Shown: piece after piece, positions 8,916 through 15,878 of the stretch | Layout: every line of letters begins with the position of its first letter | Numbering within the stretch: the stretch's first letter is position 1 | NCBI RefSeq assembly: GCF_013283745.1 | Contig: NZ_JABSTZ010000003.1 | Span: forward strand, 124,001 to 188,000 | Length of the DNA: 64,000 nt | Direction of reading: 5' to 3' | From: Aeromicrobium stalagmiti | Lineage (GTDB): Bacteria; Actinomycetota; Actinomycetes; Propionibacteriales; Nocardioidaceae | Position numbers and translations under genes: made by a program | The notes under the pieces: model-generated | What the model was told of the DNA's origin: nothing | The model's database searches: none | What the model saw: only the letters and a program-made list of their open reading frames with translations

Positions 8916-8938
8916 AAGTGTAACTCTCAGTTGCACTT
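8916..8938. promoter_or_regulatory. candidate operator between acyl-CoA dehydrogenase operon and def
   Basis: AAGTGTAACT and AGTTGCACTT form a 10-base inverted repeat with one mismatch and a 3-base centre. A minus-strand -10 candidate (TACACT) and a plus-strand -35 candidate (TTGCAC) lie inside it. Spacing fits a dimeric TetR-like repressor, but no regulator gene is adjacent. Confidence 0.5.
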
Positions 8939-9007
8939 CGAGATACCCATGGTATTCCACCTCACATCCAGGGGCCAGCACCCTGCCCAACTTCTCGGGC
9001 TGGATAA

Positions 9008-9032
9008 CCTTGGGGCTCCACGCCCCAAGGAG
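9008..9032 (+). promoter_or_regulatory. hairpin covering the ribosome-binding site of def
   Basis: A perfect 9-bp stem, CCTTGGGGC (9008-9016) with GCCCCAAGG (9022-9030), has a 5-base loop. Its 3' arm contains most of the AAGGAG ribosome site (9027-9032) that decides the GTG start at 9042. In the mRNA this would hide the site. Confidence 0.6.
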
Positions 9033-9041
9033 TTCGTTCAC

Positions 9042-9653
9042 GTGTCCAGCACCGTCTCGCAGTCCCGTCCCCTGCCCGATGGAGGCGCCGTCCGCCCCAT
9101 CACGCGCTGGGGCACCCCGGTGATGCACCACGAGCTGGCCGACGTCACCGACTTCGGCGACGAGCTGCAGACCCTGGTCCGCGACATGGTCGCCACGATG
9201 TATGCGGCACGCGGCGTCGGCCTTGCCGCCAACCAGGTCGGCGTCGACCTCAAGGTCTTCGTGTTCGACTGCCCCGACGACGACAACGTCCAGGTCACCG
9301 GCGTGGTCTGCAACCCCGTCCTGACCCTCCCGGAAGGCCGAGAGCGCAACCTCGAGGACGATGACGAGGGCTGCCTCTCGCTGCCCGGCGCGTTCACGGG
9401 CTGCGCGCGGCCCGACCTGGCCCACGTCTCAGGCGTCGACGAGCACGGTGACCCGGTCGAGTTCCACGGCACCGGCCTGCTCGCACGCTGCCTGCAGCAC
9501 GAGACCGACCACCTGTTCGGCACCGTCTTCGGGGACCGGGTGCCGGAGCGCGCCCGCAAGAAGCTCTACAAGCAGCACCAGGAGCTGGCCGACAACTACC
9601 CCGACGACTGGCCCGTCACGATCCTCGTCGACGATGACGTCATCGAGCGCTGA
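9042..9653 (+). CDS. def: peptide deformylase
   Basis: This 203-residue metalloenzyme removes the formyl group from the N-terminal methionine of new proteins. All three signature motifs are present: GVGLAANQVG at 58-67, EGCLSLPG at 109-116 (metal ligand Cys111) and QHETDH at 152-157 (ligands His153 and His157, catalytic Glu154). The GTG start at 9042 is favoured by AAGGAG nine bases upstream. An in-frame ATG at 8949 would add 31 residues but has no ribosome site. The family is about 170-220 residues. Expression may be controlled by the hairpin over the ribosome site. It converges with the L7/L12-like gene 13 bases away. Confidence 0.95.
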   Translation: MSSTVSQSRPLPDGGAVRPITRWGTPVMHHELADVTDFGDELQTLVRDMVATMYAARGVGLAANQVGVDLKVFVFDCPDDDNVQVTGVVCNPVLTLPEGRERNLEDDDEGCLSLPGAFTGCARPDLAHVSGVDEHGDPVEFHGTGLLARCLQHETDHLFGTVFGDRVPERARKKLYKQHQELADNYPDDWPVTILVDDDVIER

Positions 9654-9666
9654 CGGACCTCGCTGA

Positions 9667-10167
9667 TCAGTCGACGCCGAGCGCGTCCACGTAGGCCTTG
9701 GCCTCGGCCAGGCCCCACCCCGTCTGCTCGCGCACGTGCTTGATCGCGGTGATCGCGCCCGAGGTCCGCGCGATCGCCCGTGCCTCGATGGCGAGGTCGT
9801 CGAGGCCGGCACCGGAGAGATCTGTGCCGGAGAGATCCGTGCCAGACGTCGCCGGCGGAGCCGACGCGCGTGCGTCCGGCGGGCCTGCAGCTGCTGCTGC
9901 GGGGTCCCAGCTCTCGACCCAGTCCTTCGACTCCTTCAGGGTCAGGCCCGTGGCGGTGCGCAGGACCTTGATGGCCTGGATCTTCTTGTCCTGGGCAATC
10001 AGGTCCGAGATCGACCGGATCGTCTCGGCGTCGAGCCTGACGCTGGTCGCCGGACGGGCCACCCCCGTCGTGGGGGTGGTGCGCATCGTCCGACTGAGCA
10101 CGAACGCGACCACCACCAGCACCACGAGCACGATGACCACGACTTCGAGGACGCCGAGAGAAGACAT
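9667..10167 (-). CDS. membrane-anchored protein with two ribosomal L7/L12 C-terminal-like domains
   Basis: This 166-residue protein starts with one hydrophobic helix (residues 5-25, rich in Val and Leu) followed by two short alpha-beta segments that resemble the C-terminal domain of ribosomal protein L7/L12: IQAIKVLRTATGLTLKESKD at about 63-82 and a second, AITAIKHVREQTGWGLAEAK, near 138-157. A Ser/Gly/Asp-rich linker joins them. In L7/L12 this domain recruits translation GTPases. A tethered double version could bind ribosomes or translation factors at the membrane, but this is inference. A TAGGGT -10 six bases before the ATG suggests a leaderless mRNA. Confidence 0.75.
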   Translation of the reverse strand: MSSLGVLEVVVIVLVVLVVVAFVLSRTMRTTPTTGVARPATSVRLDAETIRSISDLIAQDKKIQAIKVLRTATGLTLKESKDWVESWDPAAAAAGPPDARASAPPATSGTDLSGTDLSGAGLDDLAIEARAIARTSGAITAIKHVREQTGWGLAEAKAYVDALGVD

Positions 10168-10173
10168 GACCTC

Positions 10174-10179
10174 ACCCTA
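10174..10179 (-). promoter_or_regulatory. -10 element of the L7/L12-like gene, leaderless type
   Basis: TAGGGT on the minus strand lies six bases before the ATG at 10167. Confidence 0.55.
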
Positions 10180-10240
10180 GGGTGCGCGAATCGCGACTCG
10201 ATAGATTGGCCTCTCCACCACTCGGCCCCAGGGGAGATCA

Positions 10241-11143
10241 ATGCCGGGCATGCCCCACACGACGGTCCCGACGTCGATCCCCGTCGCGTTGAGGGCCGTG
10301 CAGGGGGCCACCGTGCCCGGCAAGGTGACGGGAGCGTTCCTGGAGTCCAACGGCGTCCCTGCCGGTGAGGGCAACCACCTGGTCGGCCTGCTGCGCGCCC
10401 TCGGCTTCGTCGACGGGGCGGGCCGCCCGACCCTCACGTGGAACCGCTATCGCCGCCCCGACCAGTCGGCCGTCGTGCTGGCGACCGCCGTCCGAGCCGC
10501 GTACGCACCCCTGTTCGAGCGTCACGCCGACGCCTACGCCCACTCCGCGACGACCCTCGCCAAGGTCGTGCGCCGTCACACCGAGTACGCCGAGCACCAC
10601 GTCGAGCGCACCGCCGAGTGCTTCCTGGTGCTGTGCGCCTACGCGGACTTCTCCGTCCCCGTGCTCTCACCGGCGCGCGAGCCGTCCTCAGATGTCGTGC
10701 AGCTGACCACACGTGAGCGCCTGACCGCGGTGCGGCGCCTCGTCGCCGCCCACACCGAGGCGCTCGACTGCCTGCACCACGACCTCACCCGGCCCGCGTA
10801 CGTCTCGGCCTGGAACGGCTTCGCGGCCATGGCCCTCACGATCCTCGCGGCCGGCGACTTCTCCGCGGCACGGGCCGTCAGGCCGTCGTGGAAGGGCGCG
10901 ACCGTCGAGGACCTCTCGATGCACACCAGCGGCGCGCTGCTGCTGGAGATGCTGTCGCGGCTGGGGCTGTGCGACCTGGCCGAGGTCGATGACCTCGGCA
11001 TCCTGCTGCAGCGCCGCCACGACTGCGCCCACCCGACGTTCTTCACCCCGACCCCCGACGAGGCGGCGATCTACCTCAGCGAGGTCGTGGCAGCCGCCCT
11101 GGTGCTGCTCGGCCGGACCCAGCAAGGGCCTACCGCGCCCTGA
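10241..11143 (+). CDS. DUF5343 domain protein with C-terminal HEPN-like region
   Basis: This is a 300-residue protein. Residues 1-90 match the DUF5343 pattern (HTTVPTSI near the start, GAFLESNG, HLVGLLRALGF), which is probably a DNA- or RNA-binding winged-helix unit found in some defence-associated proteins. The C-terminal half is all-helical and contains RHDCAH at about 270-275, an R-x4-H motif of the kind that forms the active site of HEPN ribonucleases. The nuclease reading is inference; the motif is short. The ATG follows a GGGGA ribosome site (about 10232-10236). The gene stands alone and overlaps the convergent methyltransferase gene by 14 bases. The function is unknown. Confidence 0.65.
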   Translation: MPGMPHTTVPTSIPVALRAVQGATVPGKVTGAFLESNGVPAGEGNHLVGLLRALGFVDGAGRPTLTWNRYRRPDQSAVVLATAVRAAYAPLFERHADAYAHSATTLAKVVRRHTEYAEHHVERTAECFLVLCAYADFSVPVLSPAREPSSDVVQLTTRERLTAVRRLVAAHTEALDCLHHDLTRPAYVSAWNGFAAMALTILAAGDFSAARAVRPSWKGATVEDLSMHTSGALLLEMLSRLGLCDLAEVDDLGILLQRRHDCAHPTFFTPTPDEAAIYLSEVVAAALVLLGRTQQGPTAP

Positions 11144-11933
11144 GCTCCCAGCACGCCACGGCGACGGACGACGCGACGTTGAGCGAGTCGATGTCGGCGG
11201 CCATCGGGATCGTCACGCGGTGGTCGGCGGCCTGCTCCCAGTGCGACGTGAGCCCATGGCCCTCCGACCCGACGACGAGGGCGAGGCGCTCCACGTCGTG
11301 GCCGACCTCGTCGATCGGCACCGAGTCGTCGGCCAGCGTCATGGCGTACGTCGTGTAGCCGGCGTCGCGCAGCAGGGACGGCGCGGCGTACCAGTCGTCG
11401 ACCCGGGCGTAGGGCAGCCAGAACACCGAGCCCATCGACACCTTGATCGCGCGCCGGTAGAGCGGGTCGGCGCACCGCGGAGAAAGCAGCACCGCGTCGA
11501 AGCCGAGCGCCGCGACGCTGCGGAAGATCGCACCGACGTTGGTGTGGTCGGCGAGGTCCTCGACGACCACGACCCGCCGGGCGGCGGCGAGCACCGACTC
11601 CGGTGACGGCAGGTCGGGCCGCTCGAGGGCCGCGAGCGAGCCTCGGTGGACGTGGAACCCGGTCAGCTGCTCGATCGCGTCGTCGTCGAGCACGAAGCAC
11701 GGCGCGTCGCTGGCGTCGAGGATGTCGGCGAGACCGTCGAGCCACCGCGGAGACATCAGGAACGACCGCGGCGTGTGCCCGGACTCGACGGCCCGCCGCA
11801 CGACCTTCTCGCCCTCGGCGAGGAAGAGACCACGCTCGGACTCCAGCCTCAGACGCAGCTGGACGTCGCGCAGATCGGTGTAGTCGCGGAGCCGCGGATC
11901 GTCGAGGTCGTCGAGTCGTACGATCTGGGCCAC
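11130..11933 (-). CDS. TrmH/SpoU family RNA 2'-O-methyltransferase
   Basis: This 267-residue SAM-dependent methyltransferase has an N-terminal substrate-binding segment (about 1-95) and a SPOUT catalytic domain with its three motifs: [14 protein letters not shown] (about 141-154), [10 protein letters not shown] and [15 protein letters not shown] at the C-terminus. Such enzymes methylate ribose in rRNA or tRNA; the target nucleotide cannot be told from sequence. The GTG start at 11933 was chosen because TACGCT lies six bases upstream, typical of a leaderless promoter, and no ribosome site is visible. It is divergent from the PEBP gene with only 18 bases between the start codons. Confidence 0.9.
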   Translation of the reverse strand: MAQIVRLDDLDDPRLRDYTDLRDVQLRLRLESERGLFLAEGEKVVRRAVESGHTPRSFLMSPRWLDGLADILDASDAPCFVLDDDAIEQLTGFHVHRGSLAALERPDLPSPESVLAAARRVVVVEDLADHTNVGAIFRSVAALGFDAVLLSPRCADPLYRRAIKVSMGSVFWLPYARVDDWYAAPSLLRDAGYTTYAMTLADDSVPIDEVGHDVERLALVVGSEGHGLTSHWEQAADHRVTIPMAADIDSLNVASSVAVACWELRAR

Positions 11934-11951
11934 CGGGCTAGCGTAGAGGGC
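11934..11951. promoter_or_regulatory. overlapping divergent leaderless promoters
   Basis: Eighteen bases separate two divergent starts. TAGCGT (11939-11944, plus) lies seven bases before the ATG at 11952, and TACGCT (11940-11945, minus) lies six bases before the GTG at 11933. The two -10 hexamers share five base pairs. Confidence 0.6.
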
Positions 11952-12479
11952 ATGAGCCTCGACCGACCCGTCACACCCGATCCCTACCCGCTGCTGCCCG
12001 CCACGGCCTCGTTCTCGGTGACGAGCGACGACGTGACCGACGGCCAGCCCCTCAAGGACGACCAGGTCAACGCGCACGGCGACACGTCGCCTCAGCTGTC
12101 GTGGAGCGGCGCCCCCGAGGGCACGAAGTCGTACGTCGTGACCTGCTTCGACCCTGACGCGCCGATCGTCTCCGGCTTCTGGCACTGGGTCGTCGCCGAC
12201 ATCCCGGCCGACGTCACCGAGCTGGCCGCAGGCGCCGGTGCGTCCGACGAGACCCTGCCGGGCGCGGCGTTCCACGTCCGCAACGACGGCGGCGGCCTCG
12301 GCTTCATGGGGGCTGCTCCCCCGGCCGGTGACCAGGTGCACCGCTACTTCTTCGTCGTGCACGCGGTCGGTGAGGAGACCCTCGGAGTCGACGGATCGGC
12401 CACTCCGGCCGTCGTCGGGTTCAACCTGGCGTTCAAGACCCTGGGCCGCGCGATCATCCACGGCACCTACGCCCACTGA
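11952..12479 (+). CDS. YbhB/YbcL family PEBP-like protein
   Basis: This 175-residue protein belongs to the phosphatidylethanolamine-binding protein family (bacterial Raf-kinase-inhibitor-like group). The ligand-site signature is present: [20 protein letters not shown] at about 48-67, then [14 protein letters not shown] and the [10 protein letters not shown] segment. No signal peptide is seen, so it is likely cytoplasmic. Bacterial members have no firmly assigned role. The mRNA is predicted to be leaderless, with an AGAGGG sequence just before the ATG that could also serve as a ribosome site. Confidence 0.9.
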   Translation: MSLDRPVTPDPYPLLPATASFSVTSDDVTDGQPLKDDQVNAHGDTSPQLSWSGAPEGTKSYVVTCFDPDAPIVSGFWHWVVADIPADVTELAAGAGASDETLPGAAFHVRNDGGGLGFMGAAPPAGDQVHRYFFVVHAVGEETLGVDGSATPAVVGFNLAFKTLGRAIIHGTYAH

Positions 12480-12491
12480 CCGCCTGCTCGG

Positions 12492-13317
12492 TCAGCCCCC
12501 CGCGAGGGCCGCGTAGCGGTTGGCCCCGTCCAGCACGCTGCGGACGTACGCGTCGGAGTGGTTGTAGGAGAACACCGCCTGTGTCCAGCCGGCGCCGGTC
12601 GTGAGATCGGCGCCGGACGCACACAGGTAGCGCCCGGCCGCGTAGGCCGCGTCGTAGATGTTGTGGGGGTCGGCCGTGCCGTCGTCGCTGCCGTCGGACT
12701 CCCACCGCTCCCACGTCGACGGGATGAACTGCATGGGCCCCATCGCGTGGTCCCACCGCTCGTCGCCGTGCCATCGCACGGACCTGGAGTCGGACCGGAT
12801 GGCCGCGAGCCCGGCCGAGCCGTCGAGGGCGGGGCCGAGGACCTTGCGCGACGTCGTGCCGCCGGTGCGCAGCCGTGCACCGTCCGAGGTGCCGTGGCCC
12901 GACTCGACGCGGCCGATGCCGGCCAGCGTGGTCCAGCCCAGGCGGCACGCCGGGCTGTCGTCCGCGATCCGCAGCGACGCGGCGCCATAGGCGTCGACGG
13001 CCACCCGGCTGATCCCCGTGGATCGCGACACGTCGTCGACCCACGCGGCCGACACGCCGGACGACGACGGCTCGGCCCCGGCTGACTCGTCGTCCGGCCG
13101 CACCGGCGACATCGTCGTGGACGGCACGGGCGGGGCGGTCGGTGCGGGCTGAGCTGACGGTGCGGACCGACCTGGCTGGGCCGAGGTGGTCGTCTGCGGC
13201 CGCGCCGCGAAGGAGGCCACCGCGATCAGCGCCGCGACGCCGGCCAGCGCGACGGCGACCCCCAGCAGCAGCCCGGACGTCGACCGGTCGTCGTGGGAGT
13301 GGTCAGGGACGTCTCAC
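12492..13317 (-). CDS. lytic transglycosylase-like protein, N-terminus in a different frame (+1 shift)
   Basis: The main frame (12492-13313) encodes a secreted muramidase-like protein. A hydrophobic signal (GLLLGVAVALAGVAALIAVA) is followed by a Pro/Ser/Thr-rich linker and a transglycosylase domain with the likely catalytic Glu in GRVESGHG, plus AMGPMQFIPSTWERW and a C-terminal AVFSYNHSDAYV. That frame has no ATG, GTG or TTG before the signal peptide; the first is an internal GTG at 13220 without a ribosome site. A GTG at 13317 reads four codons (GTG AGA CGT CCC) and then TGA. A +1 shift at CCC-TGA-C joins it to the main frame and gives a normal N-terminus, MRRPDHSHDDRS. Either this is programmed frameshifting or a one-base indel. 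Confidence 0.75.
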
Positions 13318-13326
13318 CTCGGCAGT

Positions 13327-13360
13327 GCGAGGAGCCCGGGTCTGTCCCGGGACTCCTCGC
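13327..13360 (-). terminator. hairpin after the SPFH-NfeD-ABC operon
   Basis: GCGAGGAG and CCCGGG pair with CCCGGG and CTCCTCGC around an ACAGA loop: a 14-bp stem with a one-base bulge. It lies 14 bases beyond the SPFH stop and before the transglycosylase start. No U tract. Confidence 0.65.
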
Positions 13361-13373
13361 CCAGCTCGACGGA

Positions 13374-14489
13374 TCAGGCCTGCGGAGGCGTCCCGCCGGC
13401 CGGCGGGGGCGGCGGCGCCTGCTCCTGGGTCGGCAGGTCAGCAGCCGACGTGGCGGGGTTCTCGGCGGCCTTGGCGGCGTTGAGCGCCTCCTGGACGGCC
13501 TCGTTGGTCGCCGCGTCCTGCTCAGTGACGTCGTCCTCGATCTCCGAGTCGTAGTCGACGCGCGTCTTGCTGCCGCCGCCGTCCATCGGGATCGAGCCGA
13601 TCGTGCCACCGAGGGTGCCCAGCGCCTTGGTGAGCTCGGCCGGGATGATCCAGGTCGTCGCGTTGTCGCCCTCGGCGATCTTCGGCAGCATCTGGAGGTA
13701 CTGGTAGGACAGCAGCTTCTGGTCGGGGTTGCCGTCGTGGATCGCCTGGAAGACGGTCTGGATGGCCTGCGCCTCACCCTGGGCGCGCAGGATCTGCGCC
13801 TGACGGTCGGCCTGCGCGGTCAGGATCTGCGCCTGGCGCTCACCCTCGGCGGTGAGGATCGCCGACTGCTTCTGGCCCTCGGCCGTGAGGATCGCCGACT
13901 GGCGCTCACCCTCGGCAGTCAGGATCGCGGCGCGCTTGTTGCGCTCGGCGCGCATCTGCTGCTCCATCGCGTCGATGATCGACGGCGGCGGGTCGATGCC
14001 CTTGAGCTCGACACGGTTGACGCGGATGCCCCACTTGCCGGTCGCGGAGTCGAGCTCGCCGCGCAGGCCCGAGTTGATCTGGTCACGGCTGGTCAGCGCG
14101 TGCTCGAGCGTCATGCCACCGGTGATGTTGCGCAGCGTGGTCATCGTGAGCTGCTCGATGGCCTGGATGTAGTTGGCGATCTCGTACGTCGCGGCGACCG
14201 GGTCGGTCACCTGGAAGTAGATGACCGTGTCGATCGAGACGACCAGGTTGTCCTCGGTGATGACGGGCTGCGGCGGGAACGACACGACCTGCTCACGCAG
14301 GTCGATGACGTAGCGCACCTTATCGATGAACGGCATCACGATGTTCAGGCCGGCCGACAGGGTCGTGCGGTACTTGCCGAATCGCTCGACGATCCCCGAT
14401 CGCGCCTGGGGCACGATCTTGACCGTCATCGAGACGACCACGATCGCCAGGACGGCGAGCAGGACGAGCACGATCAGTGCTGCGGACAT
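13374..14489 (-). CDS. SPFH/Band 7 (stomatin-like) membrane protein
   Basis: This 371-residue protein has one N-terminal membrane helix (residues 3-24), an SPFH domain (about 25-190, including VPQARSGIVERFGKY, VSIDTVIYFQVTDP and LRNITGGMTLEHALTSRDQI) and a long coiled coil built from five 11-residue repeats of the AILTAEGERQS type at about 190-245. A Pro-rich tail follows. Stomatin-like proteins form ring scaffolds in membranes and often act with NfeD partners, here the gene directly upstream (TGATG overlap). The AAGGAG ribosome site supports the ATG at 14489. The likely role is membrane microdomain organisation or protein quality control. Confidence 0.92.
   Translation of the reverse strand: MSAALIVLVLLAVLAIVVVSMTVKIVPQARSGIVERFGKYRTTLSAGLNIVMPFIDKVRYVIDLREQVVSFPPQPVITEDNLVVSIDTVIYFQVTDPVAATYEIANYIQAIEQLTMTTLRNITGGMTLEHALTSRDQINSGLRGELDSATGKWGIRVNRVELKGIDPPPSIIDAMEQQMRAERNKRAAILTAEGERQSAILTAEGQKQSAILTAEGERQAQILTAQADRQAQILRAQGEAQAIQTVFQAIHDGNPDQKLLSYQYLQMLPKIAEGDNATTWIIPAELTKALGTLGGTIGSIPMDGGGSKTRVDYDSEIEDDVTEQDAATNEAVQEALNAAKAAENPATSAADLPTQEQAPPPPPAGGTPPQA
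13789..13953 (-). repeat. five 33-bp in-frame repeats in the SPFH coiled coil
   Basis: AGGATC on the plus strand recurs exactly every 33 bases (13789, 13822, 13855, 13888, 13921), matching five hendecad units of the coiled coil. Recent DNA-level similarity suggests the units can expand or contract by recombination. Confidence 0.75.
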
Positions 14490-14962
14490 CAGGACTCCTT
14501 GGAGACAGGTGTGGACTGGCTGGGAAGCGTGACGACGGCGGTGGCGCCGTCGATCTGGGTGACACGGACCTCGTGGCCGGTGTCGAACGTGCTGTCGTCG
14601 GACGCCCGTGCGGACCACAGCTCACCGTGGAGCTGCACGCGGCCGCCGAGCTTGGTGACCGGCTCGACGACGATCGCCGACGCGCCCACCAGGTTGGCGT
14701 GACCGGTGGTGAGGGTCGGCCCGGCGTGCAGCTTCGCGACGATCGAGGGCCGCACGAGGAACAGCAGCAGGAGCGACACGACGGCGAACAGCACGATCGC
14801 GAGCCACACCGGGCCGTTGAGGCCGGCGACGATCGCCGCGGCGAGTGCACCGACGGCGAACATCAGCAGCACGAGGTCGAGGCTGGCGAGCTCGACGAGG
14901 GCGAGGATCACCGCCAGACCGAGCCAGCTCGCCCATGCGTGGTCCTGGATCCACTCGATCAT
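14489..14962 (-). CDS. NfeD family membrane protein
   Basis: This 157-residue protein has three hydrophobic segments (about 12-33, 34-50 and 51-70) followed by a small C-terminal OB-fold domain (about 85-145: LVGASAIVVEPVTKLGGRVQ and SARASDDSTFDTGHEVRVTQ). This is the short NfeD type that partners SPFH proteins. Its stop overlaps the SPFH start (TGATG) and its own start overlaps the upstream ABC gene by four bases, so all three are translationally coupled. In other bacteria NfeD-stomatin pairs stabilise membrane assemblies; the client here is not known. Confidence 0.9.
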   Translation of the reverse strand: MIEWIQDHAWASWLGLAVILALVELASLDLVLLMFAVGALAAAIVAGLNGPVWLAIVLFAVVSLLLLFLVRPSIVAKLHAGPTLTTGHANLVGASAIVVEPVTKLGGRVQLHGELWSARASDDSTFDTGHEVRVTQIDGATAVVTLPSQSTPVSKES

Positions 14963-15798
14963 GTGCTCTCCCCTGAGTCCCCTGTGACGCGGCTGCGGTC
15001 GGCCCGTCGTCCGTATGCTGCCCGACGCGCCGCATAACGTCCACCGTCGTGGTCGAGCTGGATGCGCTGGCCGAAGGTCGCGCCGAGGTTGTCGGCGGTC
15101 AGCGTGGACGCGAGCGGTCCCTGTGCGACGACCCTGCCGTCGCGCATCATCAGCACGTGGGTGAAGCCGACCGGGATCTCCTCGACGTGGTGCGACACCA
15201 TCACCAGGACGGGTGAGTCGTCGGCGTTCGAGAGCATCTCGAGGCTCGCGAGGAGGTCCTCGCGCGCGCCGAGGTCGAGCCCGGCGCCGGGCTCGTCGAG
15301 CAGCAGCAGCTCGGGGTCGGTCATGAGGGCACGGGCGATCAGCACGCGCTTGCGCTCACCCTCCGAGAGCGTCCCGAACGTCCGGCCGGCGAGCCCGGCG
15401 ATGCCCCACTCCCCCATGATCTGCTTGGCGCGGAGGTGGTCCTGCTCGTCGTACTCCTCCTGCCAGCGGCCGGTCACGGCGTAGGCGGCCGACAGCACGG
15501 TGTCTCGCACCGACTCCGCCGGCGGGATGCGGTCGGCGATCTTGGTGCTCGTGTGGCCGATGCGGGTGCGGAGCTCGGCGACGACGACCTTGCCGAGCTT
15601 CTCGCCGAGGATCCGGACCTTGCCGGTGGTCGGGTGGAGGTGCGCGCCGATGATCTGCAGCAGCGTCGTCTTGCCGGCGCCGTTGGGACCGAGGACGACC
15701 CAGCGCTCGCCCTCGGCGACGGTCCAGCTGACGTCGTCGAGCAGCATCTTGCCGGGGCGCACCACGCTCACGTTCGAGAGCTCGAAAGCTGCAGACAT
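14959..15798 (-). CDS. ABC transporter ATP-binding protein (standalone type)
   Basis: This 279-residue ATPase has Walker A GPNGAGKTTLL at about 38-48, the signature LSEGERKRV at about 142-150 and Walker B LLLLDEPGAGLD. No permease gene adjoins; it heads the NfeD-SPFH operon. Relatives of the ModF/YlmA type also lack a membrane partner. Its tail is basic (YAARRAAYGRRADRSR). The ATG at 15798 has an AGGAGAG ribosome site. The role is uncertain: either it energises an unlinked permease or it serves a non-transport function with the SPFH-NfeD pair. Confidence 0.85.
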   Translation of the reverse strand: MSAAFELSNVSVVRPGKMLLDDVSWTVAEGERWVVLGPNGAGKTTLLQIIGAHLHPTTGKVRILGEKLGKVVVAELRTRIGHTSTKIADRIPPAESVRDTVLSAAYAVTGRWQEEYDEQDHLRAKQIMGEWGIAGLAGRTFGTLSEGERKRVLIARALMTDPELLLLDEPGAGLDLGAREDLLASLEMLSNADDSPVLVMVSHHVEEIPVGFTHVLMMRDGRVVAQGPLASTLTADNLGATFGQRIQLDHDGGRYAARRAAYGRRADRSRVTGDSGEST

Positions 15799-15878
15799 GC
15801 ACTCTCCTGGTCGACGTGCGGGGCGGTGGTGTCAACCTATCGCGACGACCATCAGCGTCAGCGATAGCCTCGGGTGCG

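Noticed and set aside
8949-9041. Upstream ATG start for peptide deformylase
   Set aside because: No ribosome site, and the added 31 residues are not deformylase-like; AAGGAG correctly precedes the GTG at 9042.
13220-13220. Internal GTG as the start of the lytic transglycosylase
   Set aside because: It would remove most of the signal peptide and has no ribosome site; the frameshift model explains the N-terminus better.
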